A stretch of 48,805 nucleotides of DNA from Bacteroidota bacterium (GTDB lineage Bacteria > Bacteroidota > Bacteroidia > Palsa-948): NCBI GenBank assembly GCA_003164895.1, contig PLUL01000059.1, positions 1 to 48,805 on the forward strand, in the 5' to 3' direction. The position numbers and the translations under genes are program-made. Below are positions 33,595-43,637 of the stretch, one piece after another. The notes below the pieces were generated by a model. The model was given only the letters and a program-made list of their open reading frames with translations, did no database searches and was not told the DNA's origin. How positions within the stretch are numbered: the stretch's first letter is position 1; each line of letters begins with the position of its first letter.

Positions 33595-34455
33595 TTGAGT
33601 AATAATAAATTATATAAATCTATTTTCATCGTGCCGGTTTTTTTCTGCCTGCTGATTGTTGTTTGTTCTTTTTTTTCTACTTCTCCGTGCTTTGATATTC
33701 TGAACAAAACCCTTGCGTCTGTTGAAAATATAAAAACAATAAAGTTTCACTTGAAATTTTCTGAACGCATCAAAGGGAAATTAAGAAACAGCGAATCGCA
33801 GATTAAATTGAGCAGAAATCCTACCAGAGCATACATGTTTCTTAATGGACCAGAATTGCTTTGGCTCGAAGGAAGAAATAACGGAAATGCGCTGGTAAAT
33901 CCCAAAGGTTTTCCGTACATGAATTTGAATTTAGATCCGATGGGAACATTGATGCGTGAAAACCAACATCACACGGTAAAAGAAGTTGGGTATGATTATT
34001 TTGCCGAACTTATTCGCAATGCGATAAAGATTTCGGGCGATAATTTTGATTCTTATTTTAAATGTCAGGGAGAAATTGAATTAGATAATCACGCTTGCTA
34101 TCTTATCACTGCTGAATATCCCGATTATAAATATGAAACCTATACCGTTAAAAAAGGAGAAACATTAATTACGATTGCAAGAGATAAACACTTGAGCGAA
34201 TATATGCTTTTGGAATTGAATGAAAAAAAAGTTTCGCATTATGACGATATAAAAAATGGGCAAATGATTGTAATTCCAAATGTGTATGGAAATAAAATCA
34301 TTCTATACATTGACAAAGAATTATTAGTACCACGTATCATAAGAGTATATGACGACAAAGGACTTTTTGAATCGTATGAGTATCACGATTTAGAAATAAA
34401 TCCTAAAATTGTTGAAGAAGAATTTACAAAAGAATATAAAGGATATGGCTTTTAA
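33595..34455 (+). CDS. DUF1571 protein with a nested LysM domain
   Basis: The 286-residue protein starts at TTG 33595 (MSNNKLYKSI) and has a hydrophobic N-terminal anchor or signal segment (about 8-29). DUF1571-like beta strands run from about 45 to 178 (TIKFHLKFSERIKGK, NPTRAYMFLNGPELLWLEG). A complete LysM domain follows (about 182-228, YTVKKGETLITIARDKHL, MLLELNEKKVSHYDDIKNGQMIVIP). The DUF1571 strands then resume (KIILYIDKELLVPRIIRVYDDKGLFESYEYHDLEIN). LysM usually sits at a protein end and binds peptidoglycan; here it is inserted inside the other domain. DUF1571 belongs to the LolA-like fold group, so a periplasmic lipid or peptidoglycan role is possible. Its stop overlaps the stop of the convergent TonB-dependent receptor. 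Confidence 0.8.
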   Translation: MSNNKLYKSIFIVPVFFCLLIVVCSFFSTSPCFDILNKTLASVENIKTIKFHLKFSERIKGKLRNSESQIKLSRNPTRAYMFLNGPELLWLEGRNNGNALVNPKGFPYMNLNLDPMGTLMRENQHHTVKEVGYDYFAELIRNAIKISGDNFDSYFKCQGEIELDNHACYLITAEYPDYKYETYTVKKGETLITIARDKHLSEYMLLELNEKKVSHYDDIKNGQMIVIPNVYGNKIILYIDKELLVPRIIRVYDDKGLFESYEYHDLEINPKIVEEEFTKEYKGYGF

Positions 34456-36875
34456 AGTTTCATACTCAACATCAGCGCAAAAGTTCTCGGCATCTGCATA
34501 TCGCCGGGTCGCCCCATGTATTCACGGTTAAGAATATTATTTATTATAACTGCAATCTTAAATCCTTTTACAAGTTGTCGCGAAACGCGGAAGTCCAAAA
34601 TCACATCGCCTTTGTCATGTTGTGCGCGGTATGCTGCCAATCCGGGTAAAATATATTGCTGTGTGTGTTGGAGTTGTAGCCACGAAAAAAGATCTGATTG
34701 AAAACTTTCATCAATATTTTTCATAAAACTCATATATCGAACGCTTGTTCCAATACTCCATTTTTTATAATCTGCCTGCAAATCTATTTTTGCTGTGTGC
34801 TGGTAACGGTATTTAAGAAGCCCGCGAGGAGTTTTTTTATCTCCAAATAAAAAATGTTTGATAATATCACCTAAAGAATATACTGTATCATTATCTGTTC
34901 CGGTGGTGGTTTTTGGATTGTGATCATAATCCATATCAATCGGAGCAATAAAAGTGTAACCACCAATCACTGTAAGGTTCACCTGCCCAATTTTTCCTTC
35001 TCCGCCAATAGTCGGTTCCACACCGGTTATTTGCGCCCTTCCAACATTAATGGCTTTAGCGCCAAAATGATTAAGCAAAGCAAGTGTATCAGTTCTCGGA
35101 ATTCCGGGTGGAAGAAAACTTCCAAATGTGAATTCCATCATGTTTTTATATTCTTGCATGAAGCCGGCAATATCCACATAGCCATGGAATCCACCAATTT
35201 TAAATAATTGCTTTGCACCAATTTCTGCACTCCAACCTGTTTCCGGCTGAAGCTGCGGATTGGGCATAATTGGGAGCCCACTCACTGTTGTAGAAATAAA
35301 TTTTTCTGCCACGCTCGGAAACCGATATCCTTGTCCGGCAGAAGCACGGAGATATGTTTGAGAAGCAAGCCGGTAGTTTAACCCCATGCGTGCAACTGGA
35401 TGAATGGGAAGTTCTGTATTATTTTTTCCAAATCTAAACTCTGATTTTGTTTCCGCAGTATCCACTTTAAAATATTCTCCTCTGATTCCAAAAGAAAGAA
35501 TCAGTCGGTCAAATTTTTTATCCCACTGAGAAAATAAAGCAATAGTATGGCTGAAATGAGTTTTGTAAAGCGAATCTGAATGAACTTCAGAATAAGTAGT
35601 GGTTATCCCACTGGTGCCGGTTAAATTTTTTTTCAGAATTGCTTGGTATTGATACTGTGCATAATACACATCAGCACTGCCCGATTGATTTGTGTTGTTT
35701 ACATTGTTATAGTGGTAAAATCTTGTTGTCAAACTTTGTCTGTCTCCGTTCGGTCTATAATAAGTGATATAGGGATCAAGTGTTGCATAGGTGGTGTGAT
35801 ATTCTTGAATTTTACCGCCTGAAGGATAATAAGCCGAGTCAGCGCTTTTCCAGAGAATAAAATATCCACCATGGTTATCCATATAATTTCCATTAACGCC
35901 TGCTGAAAGTCCTTTTATTTTTTGAAAACGATAACGGGTATTGAAATTAAACCGATAGCGGTTTTCTATTTCGAGTTGTCGGTATCCTTGATCGAAACTA
36001 CCATTGGCTCCAATAACGAGGTCGAAATTTTTTATCTGCCTTGAATGCAAAACAGAAATATTATTATAAAGTGGATTTCCTATAATAGAAACATTTTTTT
36101 TCCACCAAATAAAGTCGCTGTTCCTTGGCTTATCATAAAACCCGGAAGAAACACTCGCGCTCGTATGAGCAGTATCTTTTGGATAAGCGGTGCGAATGTT
36201 TATCACACCATTCAGCGCCGATGAGCCATAAAGCGCAGAGGAAGCACCTTTGATAATTTCGACCTGCTCAATATTTTCGATCGGAATAAAATCCCATTTC
36301 ACATCGCCTGCATCGGCAGTGATGAGTGGTAAATCATCCACAAGTACCAGCACCCTGCTTCCTGCTCCCTGACTAAACCCACTTCCGCCGCGAATGTTTG
36401 CCTGTCCGCCAAGCATATTCACGCCCGGGCATTGGTCCATAAAATTTTGCATCGTAGTGGTATTTTTATTTTGAATTAAAGATTGTTTCACCACGTCCAT
36501 CGAAACGGTAACTTCTTCCAGCTTCTGCTCAAACTTTCCTGCCGATACAACCATCAAGCCGAGTTCGGTGGCTGCAACAGCAAAAGGAATATCCAAAGAA
36601 ATAGTTTCTCCATCTTTAATTTCAATTTTATGAGAAGTTGTGGTGTATCCTATAAACTTAAATTCTAAATTGTGATTTCCGGCAGGAATTTTCAATTCGT
36701 AATTCCCTTCCAGAGTGGAAGTGGCTGCGCCTTTACCGTCAACATAAATACTTACACCGCCAAGAGCTTCTTTGGTTTTGCCATCCGTAATTTTTCCTTT
36801 TACAATTCCTTCTTGCGCGGAAAGAAAATTAAGTTGAAATATTGCGATGAAAAGAGTGAGTAATCTTATTACCAT
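34452..36875 (-). CDS. TonB-dependent outer-membrane receptor with CarboxypepD_reg-like domain
   Basis: The 807-residue protein begins with a signal peptide (MVIRLLTLFIAIFQLNFLSAQ) and a CarboxypepD_reg-like domain (about 22-110, GIVKGKITDGKTKEALGGVS). A plug domain follows (about 125-235, NFMDQCPGVNMLGGQANIRG, GSRVLVLVDDLPLITADAGD, IEQVEIIKGASSALYGSSALNG). The rest is a 22-strand barrel ending NREYMGRPGDMQMPRTFALMLSMKL. The substrate could be a siderophore, vitamin B12 or oligosaccharide; no SusD partner is present, which argues against a typical polysaccharide system. It stands alone, with a -7 box TACTTTTG 72 nt upstream. Confidence 0.93.
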   Translation of the reverse strand: MVIRLLTLFIAIFQLNFLSAQEGIVKGKITDGKTKEALGGVSIYVDGKGAATSTLEGNYELKIPAGNHNLEFKFIGYTTTSHKIEIKDGETISLDIPFAVAATELGLMVVSAGKFEQKLEEVTVSMDVVKQSLIQNKNTTTMQNFMDQCPGVNMLGGQANIRGGSGFSQGAGSRVLVLVDDLPLITADAGDVKWDFIPIENIEQVEIIKGASSALYGSSALNGVINIRTAYPKDTAHTSASVSSGFYDKPRNSDFIWWKKNVSIIGNPLYNNISVLHSRQIKNFDLVIGANGSFDQGYRQLEIENRYRFNFNTRYRFQKIKGLSAGVNGNYMDNHGGYFILWKSADSAYYPSGGKIQEYHTTYATLDPYITYYRPNGDRQSLTTRFYHYNNVNNTNQSGSADVYYAQYQYQAILKKNLTGTSGITTTYSEVHSDSLYKTHFSHTIALFSQWDKKFDRLILSFGIRGEYFKVDTAETKSEFRFGKNNTELPIHPVARMGLNYRLASQTYLRASAGQGYRFPSVAEKFISTTVSGLPIMPNPQLQPETGWSAEIGAKQLFKIGGFHGYVDIAGFMQEYKNMMEFTFGSFLPPGIPRTDTLALLNHFGAKAINVGRAQITGVEPTIGGEGKIGQVNLTVIGGYTFIAPIDMDYDHNPKTTTGTDNDTVYSLGDIIKHFLFGDKKTPRGLLKYRYQHTAKIDLQADYKKWSIGTSVRYMSFMKNIDESFQSDLFSWLQLQHTQQYILPGLAAYRAQHDKGDVILDFRVSRQLVKGFKIAVIINNILNREYMGRPGDMQMPRTFALMLSMKL

Positions 36876-36946
36876 TATATTATTTTTGCCCGATGAAAGA
36901 CATCTTCCGAAAAATGGAATATGCTTTCCTTTGGGGGTTTATACAA

Positions 36947-36954
36947 CAAAAGTA
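36947..36954 (-). promoter_or_regulatory. -7 box TACTTTTG of the TonB-dependent receptor gene
   Basis: On the minus strand TACTTTTG reads from 36954 to 36947. It leaves a leader of about 65-70 nt. No -33 element is evident. Confidence 0.4.
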
Positions 36955-36984
36955 AAAAATTGATGATAAGAAGAATATTTTAAA

Positions 36985-38103
36985 ATGACGGACAACTCTC
37001 TCTTATATAAAATAGGAATCACGCTTCTTCCTGGAGTGGGCAATATCAGCGCGAAAAACCTTATTGCTTACTGTGGAAGTGCAGAGGCGGTTTTAACAGA
37101 AAAGAAATCACGATTGGAAAAAATTCCGGGTGCCGGCTCGGTAATGGTGGATACCATCATGAACAGTGATGTTCAGAAAGATGCTCTTAAACGGGCAGAA
37201 GAAGAAATTAAGTTCATCGAAAAGAAAAATATCACTCCGCTTTTTTTCACTGATGCAAATTATCCCAAACGACTAAAGGAATGTGCCGACAGTCCGGTGA
37301 TGATTTATGCAAAAGGGGAAATGAATCTTAACGCGGAACGCATTGTGAGCATTGTCGGCTCGAGAAAATCAACTGCTTACGGAAAAAAAATCTGCGAGCA
37401 AATGGTGGATGCTTTTGCTTCTTATAATATTCTCATCGTAAGCGGACTTGCTTATGGAATTGACATTTGCGCCCATCGTTCCGCCTTGAAAAATAATTTG
37501 CCGACTGTTGGAGTTCTTGCTCACGGATTGGATCATCTTTATCCTGCCGAACATTTTAACACTTCTGAAAAAATGATTGAAAATGGCGGGCTTCTTTCGG
37601 AGTTCATGAGCAATACAAAAATGAATCCCGAATATTTTCCGAGAAGAAACAGAATTGTTGCAGGAATGGCTGATGCTACAATCGTGATTGAAGCTACGGT
37701 AAAAAGCGGTGCGCTTATCACAGCAGAAATTGCCAATTCATACGACCGTGATGTGTTTGCAATTCCGGGACGGGTGGATGATATTTCTTCTGAAGGTTGC
37801 AATCTGCTCATCAAAGCAAACAAAGCCATGCTGATACAGTCGCCTGAAGATGTGATCCGAGCGATGAGTTGGGATGTGGCAAACAAAAAGACAAAGCAAA
37901 CCCAGCAGGAATTATTCGCTCATCTTTCCATCGAAGAAGAAACACTCGTGAACATCCTGAAACAAAAAGAAAAGGTTCATGTGGACGACATCAGCAATGC
38001 TTCGGGACTTCCCATGAGCAAAACTACCGCGCTGCTGCTCAATCTGGAGTTTTCGGGAGTGGTAAAATCACTTCCCGGCAAGATGTATGTACTGAATAAT
38101 TAG
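36985..38103 (+). CDS. dprA: DNA-processing protein DprA/Smf
   Basis: DprA binds single-stranded DNA and loads RecA during natural transformation. The 372-residue protein has an N-terminal helix-hairpin-helix part (about 1-70, IGITLLPGVGNISAKNLIAYCG) and the Rossmann-like core: RIVSIVGSRKSTAYG, IVSGLAYGIDICAHRSAL, VLAHGLDHLYPAEH, LLSEF, RRNRIVAGMADATIVIEATVKSGALITA. A C-terminal winged helix runs about 310-372 (VHVDDISNASGLPMSKTTALLLNLEFSGVV). With comM in the same window it supports a transformation pathway. The gene is divergent from the TonB receptor and has no clear -7 box. Confidence 0.96.
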   Translation: MTDNSLLYKIGITLLPGVGNISAKNLIAYCGSAEAVLTEKKSRLEKIPGAGSVMVDTIMNSDVQKDALKRAEEEIKFIEKKNITPLFFTDANYPKRLKECADSPVMIYAKGEMNLNAERIVSIVGSRKSTAYGKKICEQMVDAFASYNILIVSGLAYGIDICAHRSALKNNLPTVGVLAHGLDHLYPAEHFNTSEKMIENGGLLSEFMSNTKMNPEYFPRRNRIVAGMADATIVIEATVKSGALITAEIANSYDRDVFAIPGRVDDISSEGCNLLIKANKAMLIQSPEDVIRAMSWDVANKKTKQTQQELFAHLSIEEETLVNILKQKEKVHVDDISNASGLPMSKTTALLLNLEFSGVVKSLPGKMYVLNN

Positions 38104-38340
38104 ATGAACTAAATAATTTTCTGACTCCACAAAATATTTCCATATAAATTTTTTTAAAAAAAGTTTTTTGTTCATAACTAAGTGGAAATGTTGATTGAAA
38201 AATTTCCAAAACAAAAAGAATTTTTGAAATATTTGTGGCAACAAAAAACAAGTAATATTTTTTTGAAAACCCCGACACAGTTCGGGGTTTTTCCGCCTCT
38301 AAAAAGAAATTTGAACATATAAAAACCCTTACAATCACGT
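38104..38340. promoter_or_regulatory. nrdB upstream region with repeated ATTTCCA half-sites
   Basis: This 237-bp AT-rich leader contains ATTTCCA at 38136-38142 and an inverted pair TGGAAAT (38183-38189) / ATTTCCA (38202-38208). The half-sites may be an operator for the ribonucleotide reductase genes (NrdR-like), but they do not match the published NrdR box exactly. A -7-like AATATTTG is at 38228-38235. A hairpin at 38266 follows. Confidence 0.35.
38266..38292 (+). terminator. Rho-independent hairpin between dprA and nrdB
   Basis: AAAACCCCGA (38266-38275) pairs perfectly with TCGGGGTTTT (38282-38291) over a 6-nt loop and ends in a T run. It lies 162 nt after dprA and 48 nt before nrdB. It can be the dprA terminator. 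If the nrdB promoter lies upstream of it, it acts as an attenuator. Confidence 0.75.
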
Positions 38341-39315
38341 ATGAGCAACTCCACCGAACCCATCCTGAAAGAAAACAAAGACCGATTTGTATTATTTCCT
38401 ATCCAGCACCAAGATATTTGGGAGATGTACAAAAAAGCTGAAGCAAGTTTTTGGACTGCGGAAGAAATTGATCTCTCTCCCGATCTTCAGGATTGGGAAA
38501 ATAAACTCACCAAAGATGAAAAACATTTCATCAAGCATGTGCTGGCTTTCTTCGCAGCAAGCGATGGCATTGTGAATGAAAATCTTGCCGTAAATTTTAT
38601 GAAAGAGGTTCAGTGGCCCGAAGCGCGCTGCTTCTATGGTTTTCAGATCATGATAGAAAATATTCATTCCGAAACTTACTCATTGCTCATCGATACTTAT
38701 ATTAAAGACCAAAAGGATAAAAATTATTTGTTTCATGCAGTTGACACGGTTCCATGCGTTGGAAAAAAAGCAGATTGGGCAATGCGATGGATCGGCAAGG
38801 GAAATTTTGCTGAACGGCTTATTGCTTTCGCGGCTGTGGAAGGAATTTTCTTTTCCGGAAGTTTTTGTTCCATCTTCTGGCTCAAGAAACGCGGACTGAT
38901 GCCCGGACTTACTTTTTCAAACGAACTTATTTCGCGCGACGAAGGTTTGCACTGTGATTTTGCCTGCCTGCTCTATTCCAAACTGGAAAATCAATTGCCG
39001 GTGGAACAAGTTACAGAACTTATTTCAAGTGCTGTAACTATTGAGTGCGAATTTGTTCGCGATGCAATTCCGGTAAAGCTGATTGGCATGAATGCCGATA
39101 TGATGTGTCAATACATTGAGTTTGTTGCCGACAGGTTGCTTGTAGCCTTAGGTTGCCCTAAGATTTATAATACCGTGAATCCATTTGACTTTATGGAAAT
39201 GATTTCCCTACAAGGCAAAACAAACTTTTTTGAAAAACGCGTAGCGGAATATCAGAAAGCGGGAGTTCGTTCAACAAAAGCAGACAACACTTTTTCGCTG
39301 AACGAAGATTTTTAA
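38341..39315 (+). CDS. nrdB: Ribonucleoside-diphosphate reductase subunit beta (class Ia)
   Basis: The 324-residue protein houses the di-iron/tyrosyl radical cofactor. Metal ligands and radical site can be read: Asp44 (EEIDLSPD), Glu75-region NENLAV, Glu106 and His109 in ENIHSETY with radical Tyr113, Glu167 in [10 protein letters not shown], and Glu201/His204 in [11 protein letters not shown]. The [26 protein letters not shown]-type sequence is of the eukaryote-like class Ia kind. It supplies the radical to NrdA, 107 nt downstream, for dNTP production. The leader region upstream contains repeated half-sites and a hairpin. Confidence 0.96.
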   Translation: MSNSTEPILKENKDRFVLFPIQHQDIWEMYKKAEASFWTAEEIDLSPDLQDWENKLTKDEKHFIKHVLAFFAASDGIVNENLAVNFMKEVQWPEARCFYGFQIMIENIHSETYSLLIDTYIKDQKDKNYLFHAVDTVPCVGKKADWAMRWIGKGNFAERLIAFAAVEGIFFSGSFCSIFWLKKRGLMPGLTFSNELISRDEGLHCDFACLLYSKLENQLPVEQVTELISSAVTIECEFVRDAIPVKLIGMNADMMCQYIEFVADRLLVALGCPKIYNTVNPFDFMEMISLQGKTNFFEKRVAEYQKAGVRSTKADNTFSLNEDF

Positions 39316-39422
39316 AAATTATAATACTTAATTTAATACGACTTAATCGTTAGGGATTCTTTGTCTAATTTTTTGAGAACTCAATAAAGAAATAATTAAT
39401 CATAATAAAAATATAATTCCCC

Positions 39423-41885
39423 ATGTATGTAATAAAACGAGACGGAAAAACTGAATCAGTAAAGTTTGACAAGATAACAGCACGCATACAAAAATTGTGC
39501 TACGGACTTGATCCAAGTGTAGAGCCGATCAAAGTGGCGATGAAAGTGATTGAAGGAATTTATGATGGAGTAACAACTTCAGAACTTGATAATCTTGCTG
39601 CCGAAGTTGCCGCATCGCTTACCACCACTCATCCTGAATATGCGCTTCTTGCATCTCGGATTGCAGTGAGCAATCTTCATAAGAATACAGAAAAATCGTT
39701 TTCAAAAACGATGACGCTACTTTACAATTATATTGATACAAAAACAGGGAAGAAAGCCCCGCTTATAGCCGATGATGTCCATGAAATTATTCAAGAGAAT
39801 GCGGAAGTATTAGATTCTACAATTATTTATGATCGTGATTTTGGTTATGATTATTTCGGATTTAAAACATTAGAGCGTTCTTATCTTCTGAAACTGAACG
39901 GAAAAATTGCCGAGCGTCCCCAGCACATGCTCATGCGCGTTGCGGTGGGCATTCACAAAAAAAATATTGATGCTGCCATTGATACTTATACTTTAATGAG
40001 CGAACGATGGTTCACCCATGCCACTCCAACTTTATTTAATGCCGGAACTCCAAAGCCTCAAATGTCATCCTGTTTTCTGCTGACAATGAAAGACGACAGC
40101 ATTGATGGAATTTACGATACGCTTAAACAATGCGCAAAAATTTCTCAGAGTGCCGGTGGAATCGGACTAAGCATTCACAACATCAGAGCAACTGGTTCTT
40201 ATATTCGCGGAACGAATGGAACTTCCAACGGAATTATCCCGATGCTGCGTGTGTTCAACGATACCGCTCGTTATGTTGACCAGGGCGGAGGAAAGCGAAA
40301 AGGAAGTTTTGCAATTTATCTGGAGCCGTGGCACTCCGATGTGTTTGAATTCCTTGATCTGAGAAAAAATACAGGCAAAGAAGAAGGAAGAGCGCGCGAT
40401 TTATTTTTGGCCCTGTGGATTCCTGATCTGTTCATGAAACGTGTAGAAGAAAATGGAGACTGGTCGCTCTTCTGTCCGAATGAAGCACCGGGATTATCCG
40501 ACTGCTGGGGAGAAAAATTTGAAGCTCTTTATACCAAATACGAAAAAGAAGGAAAGGCAAGAAAGACGATCAAAGCACAAGATGTTTGGTTTAAAATAAT
40601 GGAATCGCAGATAGAAACAGGAAATCCTTATCTGCTTTACAAAGATGCAGCCAACAGAAAATCGAATCAGCAGAATCTCGGCACTATCAAATCGTCTAAT
40701 CTTTGCACAGAAATTCTTGAATATACTTCAGCGGATGAAGTCGCTGTTTGCAATCTTGCATCCATCGCCCTACCACGTTTTGTGATCAACGGAGAGTTCG
40801 ATCATCAAAAACTTTATGATGTAACACGTTCCGCTACACTAAACCTCAACCGCGTGATCGATGAAAATTATTATCCTGTGCCGGAAGCAAAAAAATCCAA
40901 TATGCGCCATCGCCCGGTTGGATTAGGTGTTCAAGGACTTGCCGATACATTTGTAATGCTGAACATGGCTTTTGAATCGGATGAGGCGAGAAATCTTAAT
41001 AAAGAAATATTCGAGACCATCTATTTTGCCGGAATGACCGAATCAAAAGAGCAGGCAAAACAATTTGGAGCATATGAATCGTACGAAGGTTCTCCTGTGT
41101 CAAAAGGAATTTTTCAATACGATATGTGGGATGTAACTCCTTCTTCGCGCTGGAACTGGACTGAACTAAAAGCTGAAGTAAAAAAATATGGAATACGCAA
41201 TTCTCTGCTTCTCGCTCCAATGCCAACTGCATCCACTTCACAGATACTCGGCAACAACGAATGCTTTGAGCCATTCACTTCAAACATTTATACTCGCAGA
41301 ACACTTTCGGGCGAGTTTGTGGTGGTGAACAAATATCTTTTGAAAGATCTAGTGAAACGTAAACTTTGGAATGAAAATCTTAAAAATAAAATTATAGCAG
41401 GAAATGGTTCTGTACAGAACATTGAAGAAATTCCACAAGACATTAAGGAACTATATAAAACTGTTTGGGAGATAAAACAAAAAGCGGTAATCGATATGGC
41501 TGCAGACCGTGGCGCCTACATTTGCCAGTCGCAATCGCTGAATCTTTTTGTAGAAAACGCAAACTTCGGAAAACTTACTTCCATGCACTTTTACGCTTGG
41601 AAAAAAGGTTTGAAGACTGGAATGTATTATCTCAGAACTAAAGCAGCTTCGGATGCAATTAAATTTACAGTTGACCAAACACAATTGAAACAGCCGGTAG
41701 CAATAGCTGAAAGTGTAGAGAATTCTATTCAAGGAGAAAACACACAGCATATCATTGCAACTGAAAGAACTAAAGTGTATACGGCAAAAGAAAATATAAG
41801 CGCAACTGTTCCTCAACAGGATGCGATGTCACAAATTGCATGTTCATTGGATAATCCTGATAGCTGCGAAGCGTGCGGTAGTTGA
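39423..41885 (+). CDS. nrdA: Ribonucleoside-diphosphate reductase subunit alpha (class Ia)
   Basis: The 820-residue subunit carries the active site. The N-terminus is an ATP-cone (1-90, [22 protein letters not shown]), the dATP activity switch. The catalytic barrel shows [35 protein letters not shown] and [25 protein letters not shown] later segment reads [27 protein letters not shown]. The C-terminal redox pair Cys815/Cys818 is in SCEACGS. With nrdB it reduces NDPs to dNDPs; thioredoxin or glutaredoxin regenerates the tail. It ends just before a bidirectional terminator. The 107-nt gap from nrdB shows no strong second promoter. Confidence 0.97.
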   Translation: MYVIKRDGKTESVKFDKITARIQKLCYGLDPSVEPIKVAMKVIEGIYDGVTTSELDNLAAEVAASLTTTHPEYALLASRIAVSNLHKNTEKSFSKTMTLLYNYIDTKTGKKAPLIADDVHEIIQENAEVLDSTIIYDRDFGYDYFGFKTLERSYLLKLNGKIAERPQHMLMRVAVGIHKKNIDAAIDTYTLMSERWFTHATPTLFNAGTPKPQMSSCFLLTMKDDSIDGIYDTLKQCAKISQSAGGIGLSIHNIRATGSYIRGTNGTSNGIIPMLRVFNDTARYVDQGGGKRKGSFAIYLEPWHSDVFEFLDLRKNTGKEEGRARDLFLALWIPDLFMKRVEENGDWSLFCPNEAPGLSDCWGEKFEALYTKYEKEGKARKTIKAQDVWFKIMESQIETGNPYLLYKDAANRKSNQQNLGTIKSSNLCTEILEYTSADEVAVCNLASIALPRFVINGEFDHQKLYDVTRSATLNLNRVIDENYYPVPEAKKSNMRHRPVGLGVQGLADTFVMLNMAFESDEARNLNKEIFETIYFAGMTESKEQAKQFGAYESYEGSPVSKGIFQYDMWDVTPSSRWNWTELKAEVKKYGIRNSLLLAPMPTASTSQILGNNECFEPFTSNIYTRRTLSGEFVVVNKYLLKDLVKRKLWNENLKNKIIAGNGSVQNIEEIPQDIKELYKTVWEIKQKAVIDMAADRGAYICQSQSLNLFVENANFGKLTSMHFYAWKKGLKTGMYYLRTKAASDAIKFTVDQTQLKQPVAIAESVENSIQGENTQHIIATERTKVYTAKENISATVPQQDAMSQIACSLDNPDSCEACGS

Positions 41886-41906
41886 TATTACAATAGTTTT
41901 AAAAGT

Positions 41907-41937
41907 AAAAGGCGGAAAATTTTTTCCGCCTTTTTTA
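41907..41937. terminator. Bidirectional terminator between nrdA and tatA
   Basis: AAAAGGCGGAAAA (41907-41919) pairs with TTTTCCGCCTTTT (41922-41934), with only two central bases, so the effective loop includes some A/T pairs. A-rich and T-rich flanks on both sides let it serve both convergent transcripts. Confidence 0.9.
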
Positions 41938-41961
41938 TTGTGCCTTAGCTTGAAGGAAAAA

Positions 41962-42174
41962 TCACTCCTTATCAATCAGCTTTTTTACGTCAATGTTTTC
42001 TTTGACATCATTCATTTCTTTGGTAATTTCCCGTTCTATACCGCTTGCGGCATCTTTCATTTCGCGCAATCCCTTGCCAAGTCCGCGTGCGATCTCAGGA
42101 ATTTTTTTTGAACCAAATAACATAAGCACCATGAACATGATGAAAAAAAGTTCGCTTCCGCCAATGTTAAACAT
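41962..42174 (-). CDS. tatA: Twin-arginine translocase subunit TatA/E
   Basis: The 70-residue protein has the N-terminal membrane helix (MFNIGGSELFFIMFMVLMLFG) and the following amphipathic helix (KKIPEIARGLGKGLREMKDA), with the FG hinge at 20-21. It oligomerises to form the pore for folded proteins. TatA and TatB are hard to tell apart by length alone; a short form with LFGSKKIPE and GLGKGLREM fits TatA. It lies 15 nt downstream of ahcY, on the same strand, and is probably co-transcribed. Confidence 0.92.
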   Translation of the reverse strand: MFNIGGSELFFIMFMVLMLFGSKKIPEIARGLGKGLREMKDAASGIEREITKEMNDVKENIDVKKLIDKE

Positions 42175-42189
42175 AAAATAAATTAATTA

Positions 42190-43512
42190 TCAGTATCTAT
42201 AATAATCCGGCTTGAATGGTCCTTTTTTGTCAACGCCAATATATTTTGCCTGTTCATCGCTGAGTGTATCCAACTCTACTCCTATTTTTTTCAGATGCAA
42301 ACGGGCTACTTTTTCATCAAGTGATTTTGGCAAAGTATAAACTTTGTTTTCATATTTTGAAGAATTTGTCCAAAGTTCCAATTGAGCCAGCGTTTGATTG
42401 GTGAATGAATTGCTCATTACAAAAGATGGATGCCCCATTGCGCAACCAAGATTTACCAAGCGACCTTCTGCGAGAACTATAATATCTTTTCCGTTGATAC
42501 TATATTTATCTACCTGAGGTTTTATCTCTTCTTTTGTCTTTCCATGATTTTTATTCAGCCATGCCATGTCGATCTCATTATCAAAGTGCCCGATATTACA
42601 AACAATCGCGTTGTGTTTCATCGCTTTGAAATGACGGTCAGTAACGATGTTATAGTTTCCTGTGCAGGTAACAACAATATCAGCTTCCTTAACAGCATCA
42701 TCCATTTTTTTTACTTCGTAACCTTCCATTGCGGCTTGAAGAGCACAGATAGGGTCAATCTCAGTTACAATTACACGCACTTTAGAATCTTTTAATGATT
42801 CTGCAGAACCTTTGCCTACATCACCAAACCCCGCTACCACCGCAACTTTTCCGGCTAACATAAGGTCAGTTGCTCTGCGGATAGCATCTACCAGAGATTC
42901 ACGACAGCCGTATTTATTATCGAACTTAGACTTTGTAACCGAGTCATTCACGTTGATCGCAGGAATAGGAAGAGTTCCTTTCTGCATACGCTCGTACAAG
43001 CGGTGAACCCCTGTAGTTGTTTCTTCTGAAAGTCCTTTCACGCCTTTTATCAATTCAGGAAATTTATCAAAAACCATATTTGTTAAATCGCCTCCATCGT
43101 CAAGAATCATGTTGAGCGGTTTTCTGTCTTTTCCGAAAAAAAGAGTTTGCTCAATGCACCAGTCGAATTCTTCTGCATTCATTCCTTTCCAGGCGTAAAC
43201 CGAAATTCCTGCAGCGGCAATAGCAGCGGCAGCATGGTCTTGCGTAGAAAAAATATTACACGAGCTCCAGGTAACTTCTGCACCAAGTTCTTTCAGCGTT
43301 TCAATCAGCACGGCAGTCTGAATGGTCATGTGCAGGCATCCTGCGATGCGCGCGCCTTTCAGCGGCTTTTGTTTGCCGTACTCTTCGCGGAGCGCCATCA
43401 GGCCGGGCATTTCCTGCTCGGCAAGTTTAATTTCTTTTCTTCCCCATTCAGCAAGGGAGATATCTTTTACTTTGTGTTGAATGAATTTTTCCACTTTTGT
43501 TTGTGTTGCCAT
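42190..43512 (-). CDS. ahcY: Adenosylhomocysteinase
   Basis: The NAD-dependent enzyme splits S-adenosylhomocysteine to adenosine and homocysteine, relieving product inhibition of methyltransferases. The 440-residue protein shows [37 protein letters not shown] and [19 protein letters not shown] (NAD-binding GxGxxG). The end, [43 protein letters not shown], is characteristic. A promoter lies upstream at 43583-43555, giving a leader of about 40 nt. No SAH riboswitch-like structure was recognised. Confidence 0.97.
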   Translation of the reverse strand: MATQTKVEKFIQHKVKDISLAEWGRKEIKLAEQEMPGLMALREEYGKQKPLKGARIAGCLHMTIQTAVLIETLKELGAEVTWSSCNIFSTQDHAAAAIAAAGISVYAWKGMNAEEFDWCIEQTLFFGKDRKPLNMILDDGGDLTNMVFDKFPELIKGVKGLSEETTTGVHRLYERMQKGTLPIPAINVNDSVTKSKFDNKYGCRESLVDAIRRATDLMLAGKVAVVAGFGDVGKGSAESLKDSKVRVIVTEIDPICALQAAMEGYEVKKMDDAVKEADIVVTCTGNYNIVTDRHFKAMKHNAIVCNIGHFDNEIDMAWLNKNHGKTKEEIKPQVDKYSINGKDIIVLAEGRLVNLGCAMGHPSFVMSNSFTNQTLAQLELWTNSSKYENKVYTLPKSLDEKVARLHLKKIGVELDTLSDEQAKYIGVDKKGPFKPDYYRY

Positions 43513-43554
43513 TGGTATGGATTATTAATTTGTTTTTGTTTTCTTAAAGGATGC

Positions 43555-43583
43555 CAAAGGTAAGCAAAGAGAACGACAGCAAA
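43555..43583 (-). promoter_or_regulatory. Promoter of ahcY-tatA (minus strand)
   Basis: On the minus strand TTTG (43583-43580) and TACCTTTG (43562-43555) are separated by 17 nt. The leader would be about 40 nt. Confidence 0.6.
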
Positions 43584-43637
43584 AAATACATTTCGTGTTT
43601 TTTGTGCTCCCGAAGAAATCAGAATTATTTTCGTTGA

